Source of the DNA: Rhizobium sp. WYJ-E13
GTDB taxonomy: Bacteria; Pseudomonadota; Alphaproteobacteria; Rhizobiales; Rhizobiaceae
DNA: 64,000 nt
Direction: 5' to 3'
Assembly: GCF_018987265.1 (NCBI RefSeq)
Contig: NZ_CP076855.1
Span: forward strand, 62,001 to 126,000
Shown: positions 1 to 8,947 of the stretch, one piece after another
Layout of the letters: the number at the start of each line of letters is the position of its first letter
Position numbering within the stretch: the first letter of the stretch is position 1
Position numbers and translations under genes: made by a program
Notes under the pieces: generated by a model
What the model saw: the letters and a program-made list of their open reading frames with translations, nothing else
What the model was told of the DNA's origin: nothing
The model's database searches: none

Positions 1-1685
1 CGATGGTCTCCTTGAAGGAATATCCGCCAGAGACCGGGGCGGGCATGTTCGACTATATCCTCAAACTGCCATTTGAGCTGGTGCTGACACAGTCGATGTC
101 CTTTGTCGACGATATGGCGGCGCGCAGTCGGATCGAACGGCTGGACCGACAGATGTCGAAGGCCGACGAAGGCGGATCGAGTGTCCAGGCCAATCTCGAT
201 ATCGCTCGGGACGAACTCGCCCGCAAACGGGTAGCCTTCACCGAGCATCATCTCACGGTGATGCCGGTTGCGAAAACCACTGCCCAGCTTGACGATGCGG
301 TGGCGCTGATCGGCAATGAACTTGGCGCACTCGGCGCCTCCTATGTCCGCGAGGACCTGAATGCGGAGCCTGCTTATTGGGCGCAACTGCCGGGCAACCA
401 GGCTTATATCGCACGCCGCGCACTAATCTCGACACTCAACTGCGCCGGTTTGAGCAGCTTTCACGCCTATCCCTACGGCAAACCTGACGGCAACCACTGG
501 GGGCCGGCGATCACGATCTTCGAAACGACCTCAGGCACGCCCTTCTTCTTCAACTTCCACCAAGGTGACGTCGGGCATACGACCGTCTTCGGTCCCACCG
601 GGTCCGGCAAGACTGTGATCATGGCCTTCCTGATCCTGCAAGCCTATCGCGTCAGTCCGCGCCTGAAGACGATCGTCTTCGACAAGGACCGTGGTCTCGA
701 TATCATGGTACGAGCGGCGGGCGGAACCTACATGTCGCTGGAGCCCGGCCAGCCGTCAGGATGGAATCCACTGCTGCTCGACGACAATGAGGAGAACCGA
801 GTCTTCCTCTACGGGCTCCTGAGCTTCATGCTAAAGCCTGCGAAGGAAGGCGAAAGCCTGACGCCGCAGGAAGAGACGATCATCCGCAATGCGATCAAAT
901 CCGTTCTCAAAACGAAGGACAGGTCGTATCGCCGCCTCTCGTCGCTCAGGGCACTGCTCGCGGGGAGCGAGCGGACCGAGGGCAGCCTGATCGCCCGGCT
1001 CGACAAATGGGTCGACAAGGGACCGTACGCCTGGCTGTTCGATAACGCGGATGACAATCTCGACATCTCCAGGCCGATGATCGGCTTCGACATGACGTCG
1101 ATCCTGGATGATCCTACGGTGCGCACCGCAGCCCTTCTCTACATGTTTCACCGGCTGGACGCGATCTACGACGGCAAGGCGCCAATCATCAACCTGATGG
1201 ACGAAGCCTGGAAGCTGCTCGACGACGACGAATTCAAGCGCACCATGAAGGACTATTTTAAGACCATCCGAAAAAGGAACGGTCTGGTTATCTTCGGCAC
1301 GCAGTCAGCCGACGATGTAGTGCGATCGAACGTCAGCCGCACGATTATCGAACAGACGTCAACGAACATCTTCTTCGCAAATCCAAAGGCTGACGAAAGC
1401 TCCTACATGGAGCATTTCGGCCTATCGCGAGCGGAGTTCGAATGGGTCAAGAACGGCGATCCAAGCTCCCGTTTCATGCTGATCAAACAGGCAAAGAACA
1501 GCGTGATTGCTCGCGTCGACATGTCCCACATGCCGGAGTTCATCAAGGTGCTTTCTGGCCGCGAGGAGACTGTGCGCGAAGTCGAGATGTTGCTCGACGA
1601 GTATGGCGAGGATCCAAAGAACTGGCTCTCGAAATTCTGCGACTGGGATGGGGTGACGGTCGATGAAAAACGCAAAGCGTCTTGA
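1..1685 (+). CDS. virB4: VirB4-family type IV secretion ATPase, C-terminal part (5' end outside window)
   Basis: This is the inner-membrane ATPase that powers assembly of the type IV secretion channel and pilus. The visible 560 residues contain Walker A (GPTGSGKT, bases about 591-614) and a Walker B region (NLMDEAWKLLDDDE), followed by the conserved GTQSADD and IFFANPKADE segments of the CagE/TrbE/VirB4 family. Family members are about 800 residues, so roughly the first 230 are missing. The ATG at base 3 is therefore probably an internal Met rather than the start. The 3' end overlaps the lytic transglycosylase gene by 23 bases, which indicates translational coupling. VirB2 and VirB3 should lie just upstream, outside the window. 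Confidence 0.93.
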   Translation, partial: MVSLKEYPPETGAGMFDYILKLPFELVLTQSMSFVDDMAARSRIERLDRQMSKADEGGSSVQANLDIARDELARKRVAFTEHHLTVMPVAKTTAQLDDAVALIGNELGALGASYVREDLNAEPAYWAQLPGNQAYIARRALISTLNCAGLSSFHAYPYGKPDGNHWGPAITIFETTSGTPFFFNFHQGDVGHTTVFGPTGSGKTVIMAFLILQAYRVSPRLKTIVFDKDRGLDIMVRAAGGTYMSLEPGQPSGWNPLLLDDNEENRVFLYGLLSFMLKPAKEGESLTPQEETIIRNAIKSVLKTKDRSYRRLSSLRALLAGSERTEGSLIARLDKWVDKGPYAWLFDNADDNLDISRPMIGFDMTSILDDPTVRTAALLYMFHRLDAIYDGKAPIINLMDEAWKLLDDDEFKRTMKDYFKTIRKRNGLVIFGTQSADDVVRSNVSRTIIEQTSTNIFFANPKADESSYMEHFGLSRAEFEWVKNGDPSSRFMLIKQAKNSVIARVDMSHMPEFIKVLSGREETVREVEMLLDEYGEDPKNWLSKFCDWDGVTVDEKRKAS

Positions 1686-2835
1686 GAAAACCGCAGCCGG
1701 CGTCTTGGCCCTCGCTCTCGTCTTCCCCGTCGGCACAAGCCATGCCCAGGTCCCGGTCATTGACCAGGCGCGCCAGAAGATCCAGCAGGAGACCCAGAAC
1801 TGGCATCAGTCCTATCAGGCCGATACTCGGAAGGTCAAAGGCGCTTCGGGCGGAACGACCGATAGCGTTGCGCCCGGTGGGGGTTCGGGCTCGCCGGCCG
1901 ATTGCTCCGCCGATGGCATGGGAGGAGGAACCGCGCCGGCAGCGCCATCGTCTCGGACGCCAAGCCAGCAGGAAATTGCCAGCATGGTCCAACAGGAGGC
2001 GATCCGGCAGGGCGTCGATCCGAACTTTGCGATGGCGATCGCCGAGCAGGAGTCGCGGTTCCGCCAGTCGGCGCGCTCCGCGGTCGGCGCCACCGGCGTC
2101 ATGCAATTGATGCCGGGCACCCTCGCACAGCTCGGCGTCAACCCTTATGACACGCGCGACAATATTCGTGGCGGCGTCAAATACATCAAGCAGCTCCAGG
2201 GGATGTTCGGAGACCGCTATGATCTCATCGCCGCCGGCTACAATGCCGGTCCGTATCGGCAGTCACTGCAGAACGGTCAGATTCCCAACATTCCGGAGAC
2301 GCAGGACTACGTCAAAAAGGTCTCGGCCTACTATGCCCGTAACAAGGCCCAGAACGGTGATAACACACCGGCGGAGGGTACAGCCGAGCCGGAAACTGCG
2401 AGCTACAGAAACGGCTGCGGCGAGCAGCTGAAGAAGGCGGTCGACCGTAACACGCAGGCACAGATCGAACGAGGTTCGGTTTGGAACGAGCTGCTTGGAA
2501 AGTCGCTCGCTGCGAACCAGCAGTATCTGCAGCGCCTTCAGTCTGGCCTGCAATCCTCGTCCGCAAGTCTTCGGGGCAGTGGTGGCGGAAATTCTAAAGA
2601 CCATGACGGGTCACTTGTCATGGCCGAGATCCGGTGCCCGACCAACATCATCGACACCGGCGGCACGCGCTGCTTCGCTGTTCCGTCCAACGCCACCACA
2701 GAACAGATCCAGCACTGGCTGTCCGACCTGCAGGACGAGGCACGTGCAAATGGCGCGGTCGCGACCTTCACGGCGTTGCAGGATCCCGCACTCGGCCTCG
2801 TCACGGTCGTTGATTCCAGGCCGACGGAGAATTAG
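1663..2835 (+). CDS. virB1: VirB1-like lytic transglycosylase of the transfer channel
   Basis: A 390-aa secreted SLT-family peptidoglycan lytic transglycosylase that would open the cell wall locally for the mating channel. An N-terminal signal peptide (about residues 1-28, ending SHA) precedes a Gly/Pro-rich linker. The SLT domain spans about residues 100-235, with the catalytic Glu in AEQESRF (about residue 130), the GVMQLMP motif and the AAGYNAGP motif. The C-terminal 150 residues carry Cys and resemble nothing I recognise; this makes the protein longer than Agrobacterium VirB1 (about 245 aa). It lies directly after virB4 rather than at the operon head, as in some rhizobial plasmid transfer operons. 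Confidence 0.88.
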   Translation: MKNAKRLEKTAAGVLALALVFPVGTSHAQVPVIDQARQKIQQETQNWHQSYQADTRKVKGASGGTTDSVAPGGGSGSPADCSADGMGGGTAPAAPSSRTPSQQEIASMVQQEAIRQGVDPNFAMAIAEQESRFRQSARSAVGATGVMQLMPGTLAQLGVNPYDTRDNIRGGVKYIKQLQGMFGDRYDLIAAGYNAGPYRQSLQNGQIPNIPETQDYVKKVSAYYARNKAQNGDNTPAEGTAEPETASYRNGCGEQLKKAVDRNTQAQIERGSVWNELLGKSLAANQQYLQRLQSGLQSSSASLRGSGGGNSKDHDGSLVMAEIRCPTNIIDTGGTRCFAVPSNATTEQIQHWLSDLQDEARANGAVATFTALQDPALGLVTVVDSRPTEN

Positions 2836-2854
2836 CACAGGAGAGGTTAGGCAC

Positions 2855-3646
2855 ATGAAGACAGCAGTGATCGCAGCGGCCGTTGCCATCGTTTTCGTCC
2901 CTCAGGCTTATGCCCAAGTTCCGGTCAAGGACGCAGACAATATCGCGGTAAGCAAGGAGATCGAAAAGCTTTCAAACAGCATCCGGGACGACACATCGAT
3001 CGTCAAGGACAACACCACGAAGACCTTGGCGGCGATCACTGGCGACCGAACGCAGGATGCGAGCCAATTTGCCAAGCTCGCCACCGGCAATGGCTTCACC
3101 ATGGGACAGGCTCCGGATTTCAACTCGGTGCTCTCCAGCAACGCGGCGGTGTTCGGAGGCATCGGTGGCCAGTTCCAGAATACCGCAGCCAAGCTGATCA
3201 ATGGCCTCAACCTCGTGAAAATGGTGGTTGATACTGTCAAGGGCGGTGAGCTCTCGGGCGCCAATCAAGCCTATTCCCAAGGAATCAACGCGCTGACGAC
3301 GCTGACGGCCCTGACCGACGCGATGAACAGCGCCACCAAGGACCGGCAGAATTCATTCATGCAGGCCACACAGCAGATCGGAACGGCGAAGGACCTGAAA
3401 GGGGCGCTGGAGCAGAACACCCAAATGGTGTTGCAGGGCAACCAAACTGCCAACGAAGCCGTCGGCTCGCTCAACAACCAGGTCATGCTCCTGAACCAGC
3501 AATATAAAGCCGCCCTCGCTACCTCATCGCAGAACCTCAAAACCTTTGCGCCCCTACCCGACAGCGTCATGCGTGACGGCGGAACAGAGCCGCAGGGCGC
3601 TTCCGTTCGCGATCAGTTGAAGGCCTTCGAGGATCAGAACCAGTGA
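2855..3646 (+). CDS. virB5: VirB5-like minor pilus/adhesin protein
   Basis: 263 aa, starting at ATG 2855 behind a GGAGAGG ribosome-binding site. A longer frame exists upstream but overlaps the preceding gene heavily and lacks a signal. The signal peptide ends at AYA-QVP. The rest is helical, Gln/Asn/Ala-rich and contains a NQVMLLNQQYKAALA segment typical of VirB5/TrbJ-type proteins, which sit at the pilus tip and contact the recipient. Its position between the transglycosylase and the lipoprotein/VirB6 genes supports the call. Sequence conservation in this family is low, so the assignment rests on order, length and signal peptide. Confidence 0.75.
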   Translation: MKTAVIAAAVAIVFVPQAYAQVPVKDADNIAVSKEIEKLSNSIRDDTSIVKDNTTKTLAAITGDRTQDASQFAKLATGNGFTMGQAPDFNSVLSSNAAVFGGIGGQFQNTAAKLINGLNLVKMVVDTVKGGELSGANQAYSQGINALTTLTALTDAMNSATKDRQNSFMQATQQIGTAKDLKGALEQNTQMVLQGNQTANEAVGSLNNQVMLLNQQYKAALATSSQNLKTFAPLPDSVMRDGGTEPQGASVRDQLKAFEDQNQ

Positions 3647-3885
3647 GGGCGGTTCTCGTGTTGATGCTCAGCTGCGCGGCGCTTGCCGGTTGCGCCGGGA
3701 AATACGAACAGCTGGCAAAATGCTCGGCCGACGAAAATCCGGTGCCGGCCCTTGGTTTCGTATCCGAGCCCGCGACCACGGCCGCTGAGAACGCGCTGGC
3801 GGGTCCCGTCAAGGACGATTGCGGCCCGATGCGACCGGTCAATAATTTTCAGGATGACACATGGATCCCGTCAGCTACGCGATAA
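3643..3885 (+). CDS. virB7: Small outer-membrane lipoprotein, VirB7-like
   Basis: 80 aa, GTG start at 3643 overlapping the virB5 stop by 4 bases. A short signal peptide ends in a lipobox (LAGC, Cys at residue 17), so the mature protein should be lipid-anchored. Two further Cys residues (about 27 and 53) could form disulfides. VirB7 lipoproteins stabilise VirB9 in the outer-membrane core complex; some related operons have an entry-exclusion lipoprotein at this place instead. It overlaps virB6 by 25 bases. The position before virB6 matches a VirB7/Eex slot, but sequence alone cannot separate the two roles. Confidence 0.65.
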   Translation: MRAVLVLMLSCAALAGCAGKYEQLAKCSADENPVPALGFVSEPATTAAENALAGPVKDDCGPMRPVNNFQDDTWIPSATR

Positions 3886-4934
3886 ACTTTTATGGCGACG
3901 CGCTTCGATATTTCGACAAGATCAACGAGGCGTCGCTGGAACGCGCCTGGGGGCTGTTTGCCGAAAACAGAAACCTTGTTTCCGCCATCCTGGCGATCTT
4001 CCTGATCCTCTACTTCCTTTGGGGCGCGCTCGGGCTATCGAGCGTTTCCCTTCAGGACATGGCGATCACCGCCTTCAAGATCACGCTTGCCTATACTCTC
4101 ATCATGTCCTGGGCGCTGTTCTACGACAATATCGGCCAGTTCGTGCTGTCGGCGCCGCAGGATCTGGGATCGGCCATATCCTCGGCGATGGGCGGTCAAT
4201 CGGCTGGTGCGGACATCGCCCAGCAAGTCGCCAGCATGGCCCGCAAGGTCTACGACTTTGCCATGCAGCTCTTCAATTCTTACGAATCCGGGTGGCTGCC
4301 GAATGTGACCGGCGCCGTGGTTGTCTTTATCGTGCTGGTGTTCGGCCTCCTGCCGATGCTGCTGATCCTCACCGGCGTCACGCTCTTTGCCAAGATGATC
4401 ACCGCCGTCATGTTGGCCATCGGTCCGATCGCCATCCTCTGCTATTTCTTCGGCATCAGCCGTTTCGTCTTCGACGCCTGGGTGAGGGGCGTTGCCTACG
4501 GCATGTTCATGCTGCTCTTCACTTACATCATGGCCGGACTGTCCTTCGGTTTTCTCATCGGCATGATGGACACGATCAACGGCGATATGGCGATCAAGGA
4601 GAACGCACTGGCGATCGTGCTGGCGATGGTGCTCTATCTCGCGCTGATCTCCTATTTCATCTTCCAGGTGCCGGATTTCGCGCGCAGCTTTGCCTACGGG
4701 GCAGCCTTCTCTGGCGTCCCGGGCGGCGGTGGCGTGGACACCGCCTACAACACCGCACGCCGGCGCCTCTCTTCGAGCAATTCCCGCGCCGGGCAGGCCG
4801 CGGCCATAGCGCTTAGCACGCTGGCCGGACCGAGGGGCGCCGTCACGGCTGCAGCGCTTGCGGGCCGCAGCAGTGTCGCTGGCGTCGGTGCGCTTGGTCG
4901 GATGCTCACCAATCGTCGGCGCAACAGCGAATGA
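3861..4934 (+). CDS. virB6: VirB6/TrbL-family polytopic inner-membrane channel protein
   Basis: 357 aa with about six hydrophobic segments (near residues 35-55, 70-95, 150-175, 175-205, 215-240, 250-275) and a hydrophilic Ser/Ala/Arg-rich tail. This is the typical architecture of VirB6, which forms the inner-membrane part of the DNA/protein path. The central FIVLVFGLLPMLLILTGVTL segment and following GPIAIL region fit the TrbL/VirB6 family. The start at ATG 3861 lies inside the lipoprotein gene. A 55-base gap separates it from virB8, the longest spacing in the operon. Confidence 0.85.
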   Translation: MDPVSYAINFYGDALRYFDKINEASLERAWGLFAENRNLVSAILAIFLILYFLWGALGLSSVSLQDMAITAFKITLAYTLIMSWALFYDNIGQFVLSAPQDLGSAISSAMGGQSAGADIAQQVASMARKVYDFAMQLFNSYESGWLPNVTGAVVVFIVLVFGLLPMLLILTGVTLFAKMITAVMLAIGPIAILCYFFGISRFVFDAWVRGVAYGMFMLLFTYIMAGLSFGFLIGMMDTINGDMAIKENALAIVLAMVLYLALISYFIFQVPDFARSFAYGAAFSGVPGGGGVDTAYNTARRRLSSSNSRAGQAAAIALSTLAGPRGAVTAAALAGRSSVAGVGALGRMLTNRRRNSE

Positions 4935-4989
4935 CGCGGAGGCGGCAAGGATCTCCGATTTTACTCATTGCGAATTCGAGGTTTGAAAC

Positions 4990-5724
4990 TTGGCATTGTT
5001 CAAAAGGCAATTAAAGGCGGCGCCGGCCGATCGTGCGCCAGGACCACAAGAGATCTACGATCAGCACCTCTCCTGGGGCGAGAAGAACCGGTCGCTGCGG
5101 ACTCTGATCGGTCTCATCCTGCTCGTCTTTGCGGTAGCGGGATGGATGGTTGCCGGCGTCCTGTCCTTTTCTGTCGCGCAGCTCTTTCCGCTGGTGCGCA
5201 CCGAGGTCGTGCCGCTCATCGTCGACAAGAACACGGGCTACATGGAGACGGTGACGACACTCGACAAGGACCGGTCTAACGTTTCGGAAATCCAGGCCGT
5301 CCGCGCCTCGTTCGTCGGTAACTACGTCATACGTCGTGAAACCTATGATCCCCGTTATCTGTCGGAGAACTTCGACATGATCGCTCTTTGGTCGGACCCC
5401 GATTCGCCAGCCTTCAAGGACTATTCGGAGTGGATGAACCCTTCCAATCCAAGAGGTCCGGTCAAGACCATGGGAACGACGGGCGAGATCCGACCCGAAA
5501 TCCTGTCCGTCAATCCGCTCAATGCCACCACAATGTCGGTCCGCTTCGAGACGCGCGAGCGACGCCGCGGCGGCGATGTCGTCAATCGCTGGTCGGCGAC
5601 AATCCGCTACCGCCAGATCAATCTCCCCGCCAGCAACCGGGTCCGGCTTTATAACCCCCTCGGCTTTGTCGTCACTGAATACGTCAAGGTTCCCGAGACC
5701 ATGCCTTCGGGGCTCACTCCATGA
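4990..5724 (+). CDS. virB8: VirB8 assembly-factor protein
   Basis: 244 aa with a short cytoplasmic head, one transmembrane helix (about residues 36-60) and a periplasmic NTF2-like domain. The segments SVNPLNATTMSVRFET and RWSATIRYR are typical of VirB8, which nucleates the inner-membrane complex and bridges VirB9 and VirB10. The frame opens at TTG 4990 shortly after a GAGGT-like site; I see no better ATG giving a full N-terminus. The stop overlaps the virB9 ATG (ATGA). Confidence 0.92.
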   Translation: MALFKRQLKAAPADRAPGPQEIYDQHLSWGEKNRSLRTLIGLILLVFAVAGWMVAGVLSFSVAQLFPLVRTEVVPLIVDKNTGYMETVTTLDKDRSNVSEIQAVRASFVGNYVIRRETYDPRYLSENFDMIALWSDPDSPAFKDYSEWMNPSNPRGPVKTMGTTGEIRPEILSVNPLNATTMSVRFETRERRRGGDVVNRWSATIRYRQINLPASNRVRLYNPLGFVVTEYVKVPETMPSGLTP

Positions 5725-6554
5725 GGCGAGCGAGTGTCGGAATAATGCTGTCACTGCTGCTGACGGCCTCTTCGGTTCATGCGGAATTGACTGCCCGGCC
5801 CGGCAGGCTCGATCCGCGCGTACGCACCTTGCCCTATTCTGCCGAACAGGTCTTCGTCGTCACCGGGACTTACGGAATGGTGACGACCATCCTCTTCGGT
5901 GCCGACGAAGAGGTTACCCAGGTGGTCGCAGGTGACACGGTTTCCTGGCAGATCCTGACATCGGCCGACCGGCGCTCACTCACGCTGAAGCCGATGGAAA
6001 AAGACGCGCCGACAAACCTCTCCGTGGTGACGACAAAACGGACCTACTCATTCGATCTTGAGGTCAACGACAGCAAGTTGATCCAGAACCAGACCTTCAA
6101 GCTGCGCTTCATTTATCCGGAAGACGCCGGGCTGAAGGGCACGGCCGAACTGTGGAAGCAGGCGCAGGATGCAGAGCGCAATCCCAACATCAAGAACATC
6201 CGCCGCGACAAGGTCAACTATGACTATGGCTTCAAAGGAAGCGATGCCGCCAAGCCCTTGTGGGTGTTCGATGACGGTTTGAAGACCTTCATGAAGTTCA
6301 CCGGCGACGTGCCGGCGATCTTCATTGTCGATAACAAGCGGCGCGAGAGCCTCGTCAATTATCGCCGTGAGGCCGACTACATTGTCATCGACACCGTCTC
6401 GCGGCAGTGGACGCTTCGTTACGGCACCGAGAACGAGACCTGCCTGTTCAATCTGAGGACCGCTCCAGCCGATGTGCCGGCGCCAATCGAGGGTGCTGTG
6501 GCGCCGAAGCGGCTCGGTTCGTCAGGTGCTGGCGCACCATCAAAATCACGATAG
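5721..6554 (+). CDS. virB9: VirB9 outer-membrane core complex protein
   Basis: 277 aa with a signal peptide (about 22 residues, ending VHA). The N-terminal beta-rich domain contains DPRVRTLPYSAEQVF, a strong VirB9/CagX signature, and the C-terminal part contains the YDYGFKG and PLWVFDDGLKTFMKF segments that interact with the VirB7 lipoprotein. The protein forms the periplasmic and outer-membrane ring of the secretion channel. It overlaps virB8 by 4 bases; virB10 starts 9 bases downstream behind a GGGAGGC ribosome-binding site. Confidence 0.94.
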   Translation: MRRASVGIMLSLLLTASSVHAELTARPGRLDPRVRTLPYSAEQVFVVTGTYGMVTTILFGADEEVTQVVAGDTVSWQILTSADRRSLTLKPMEKDAPTNLSVVTTKRTYSFDLEVNDSKLIQNQTFKLRFIYPEDAGLKGTAELWKQAQDAERNPNIKNIRRDKVNYDYGFKGSDAAKPLWVFDDGLKTFMKFTGDVPAIFIVDNKRRESLVNYRREADYIVIDTVSRQWTLRYGTENETCLFNLRTAPADVPAPIEGAVAPKRLGSSGAGAPSKSR

Positions 6555-6563
6555 GGAGGCACG

Positions 6564-7901
6564 ATGTCTGATCCGAACTATCATTCGATAGACAACGACA
6601 CCGCGATCGGCGGTCAGGTAAGGCGCTCCGGGGTTGGGTTGATGCGGCCAATCGCCGTGGTGGCGGCAATCGCCGGCATTGCTGTGTTCCTCTATCTCCT
6701 TCTCTCCGGCGGCGAGCGGGAACCGGCGATCGACAATACGCCGCACGAAGAGTTCCGCCCCGTGCAGGCGCCTAGAAACGAAGGCTTCAATCCGCCAGCG
6801 CCGCCACCGTTGCCGACGGTGCAGGTGCCGGAGGCACCACCCCCTCCGCCACCCCCGCCACCGGCGCCCGTCATCCCGGCGCCTGCCCAGGTCGCGCCGC
6901 TGGCCGATGTCGACTGCTCGAGGGGTAAAAATCCTGACGATCCCAAATGCATCGAGCTTGCGAGGCAGGCTAAGCTGCTTGAGCGCGTGCGCTCCACCGC
7001 TGTCGTTTTCGATCAATCGGAACGCGCAGGCGGGGCGGCAAGCGCTTCGTCAGACGCCACGGGAGCCGGCTTGTTCGGTGCGAACGGCTCAACCGCCACG
7101 CCCGCCGGCGCACCGTCGGACGCGGGCGGTGCTGTGGATGGCGATCGTGCCTTCCTGAAGGCCATGGGAGGGCAGGGGGTACAGGTGTCGGTTGCTGCCG
7201 AGAACCGCCGTATCGATGCCTGGATCCCACAGGGCACGATGATCCGCGGCACATTGGAAACGGCCATCAATTCCGACCTCGCCGGCATGGTGAAGGCGAT
7301 TGTCCGGGAGGATGTCTACTCCTTCGATGGCCGGCGCATCCTGATACCCGCCGGCTCCTCGCTGATCGGCGATTATAAATCCGGCGTCGAACGCGGTCAG
7401 GAGCGCCTGTTCATCGTCTGGACGCGGATGATCCGGGGCGACGGTGTTTCGGTCCAGCTCGGCTCCTACGGCACGGATCGTCTCGGCCGTTCCGGCATGA
7501 CGGGTGCGGTCGACCGGAAATATTGGGAACGGTTCGGGCCGCCGGCGCTGATGACGATGATCGGCGGTGTCACGCAATACGTTGCTCAGCTCGGCCAGAA
7601 ACAGGATCGCAACATCACGATCGTCAACACGGATGGGACGGTGACCAGCATTCCGCAGGATAACGGCACTACGTCACAGGATCGCGCGCGCGAGATTGCC
7701 GCCGAGACGATCGCATCGGGTATTCAGCAACTTGCGACCGAGGCCTTCCAGGACACGCGCAATATCCGGCCTACGATCCACATCGCTCAAGGCTCTGACA
7801 TCACTGTCTTTGTCACCAGGGACCTCGATTTCTCGGACCTTTATCCTGACCCGGTACGCGAGGCTTTCGAACGTCTACGACGAAAGAAGGCGGGCAAATG
7901 A
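6564..7901 (+). CDS. virB10: VirB10 energy-sensing scaffold protein
   Basis: 445 aa. It has a short cytoplasmic N-terminus, one transmembrane helix (about residues 33-52), and a Pro-rich periplasmic arm (residues about 75-110, long PPPPP runs). The C-terminal TrbI/VirB10 beta-barrel domain carries the IPQGTMIRGTLET and GRRILIPAGSSLIGDY motifs. VirB10 spans both membranes and couples ATPase energy to opening of the outer-membrane pore. The stop overlaps the virB11 ATG by 4 bases. Confidence 0.95.
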   Translation: MSDPNYHSIDNDTAIGGQVRRSGVGLMRPIAVVAAIAGIAVFLYLLLSGGEREPAIDNTPHEEFRPVQAPRNEGFNPPAPPPLPTVQVPEAPPPPPPPPPAPVIPAPAQVAPLADVDCSRGKNPDDPKCIELARQAKLLERVRSTAVVFDQSERAGGAASASSDATGAGLFGANGSTATPAGAPSDAGGAVDGDRAFLKAMGGQGVQVSVAAENRRIDAWIPQGTMIRGTLETAINSDLAGMVKAIVREDVYSFDGRRILIPAGSSLIGDYKSGVERGQERLFIVWTRMIRGDGVSVQLGSYGTDRLGRSGMTGAVDRKYWERFGPPALMTMIGGVTQYVAQLGQKQDRNITIVNTDGTVTSIPQDNGTTSQDRAREIAAETIASGIQQLATEAFQDTRNIRPTIHIAQGSDITVFVTRDLDFSDLYPDPVREAFERLRRKKAGK

Positions 7902-8947
7902 ACGCGCACCCCTCGATCTCCGCCGAGCAGCATTTCCTGTCCGAGGCGCTTGATCCCATCAGGCAGTTTCTCGACGATCCCGCCGTGGTCGAGATTTCCT
8001 GCCAGCGCAGCAACGAGATCTGGCTCGAGCGGATCGGCCAGCTCAACATGATCAGGCAAGAAGTCGATGGGCTCGATCAGGAGGCGATCCGCCATATGGC
8101 GTCGCGCGCGGCCTCGTTCACGAAGCAGACCATCAACGCTGAAAATCCGCTGCTCTCGGCAACGCTCACCAACGGCGAGCGCGTCCAGTTCGTGCTCAAT
8201 CCGACCTCCGCCACGGGCCATGCGTTTTCGATCCGCAAGCAGTTCATCCGGCGCTTCGATCTCGATGACTATGAGAAAGCCGGCGCCTTCCGCTTCACCA
8301 AGGTCACGGGTGACGACTATATCGATGATGTCGACATTGAGCTGTCTCGCCTACTGCGGATTGGGAAGGCGCGCGCGTTTCTGGAGCTCGCGGCGATCAA
8401 CCATCGCAGCATGTTGATCTCGGGCGGAACGTCCACCGGCAAAACGACCTTCCTCAATACGATGCTGACGGCGATCCCGGACCATGAGCGTTTCATCCTG
8501 ATGCAGGACACGGCCGAGCTGGAGCCGCGCCAGGAAAACGTCGTCTCGCTGCTGGTCTCAAAGGGTGCCCAGGGCGAGGCGCGAGTGACGATGACCGACC
8601 TTCTGGCCTCCGCACTGCGCCTCAGACCGGATCGGATATTCATGGGCGAACTTCGTGGGAACGAGGCATTCGACTTCCTGAATGCAATCAACACCGGTCA
8701 TCCGGGGTCGATGTCGACGATTCACGCAAACTCGCCGCATCACGCTTTCAACCGGCTCTCGACGCTGGTGCTGAACAGCAATGTCCGCATGGAGCGCGAC
8801 GATATCATCCGCTACATCCGCTCGATCATCCCGATCGTGGTCCAATTAAAAAAAAGCGATGCCGCCGGCGGCCGCGGTGTCAGCGAAATCTATTTTGCCG
8901 ACGAGGTGGACGAAGATGGCAAGCGTATCCACGGACACAGAGGCTGA
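7898..8947 (+). CDS. virB11: VirB11 traffic ATPase
   Basis: 349-aa hexameric secretion ATPase of the PulE/VirB11 type. Motifs visible are Walker A (GGTSTGKTTFLN, about residues 173-184), the Asp box (QDTAELEP), Walker B (RPDRIFMGELRG) and the His box (TGHPGSMSTIHANSP). It acts at the cytoplasmic base of the channel in pilus assembly and substrate transfer. The virD4 start codon lies inside its 3' end (32-base overlap), tying channel and coupling protein together. Confidence 0.96.
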   Translation: MNAHPSISAEQHFLSEALDPIRQFLDDPAVVEISCQRSNEIWLERIGQLNMIRQEVDGLDQEAIRHMASRAASFTKQTINAENPLLSATLTNGERVQFVLNPTSATGHAFSIRKQFIRRFDLDDYEKAGAFRFTKVTGDDYIDDVDIELSRLLRIGKARAFLELAAINHRSMLISGGTSTGKTTFLNTMLTAIPDHERFILMQDTAELEPRQENVVSLLVSKGAQGEARVTMTDLLASALRLRPDRIFMGELRGNEAFDFLNAINTGHPGSMSTIHANSPHHAFNRLSTLVLNSNVRMERDDIIRYIRSIIPIVVQLKKSDAAGGRGVSEIYFADEVDEDGKRIHGHRG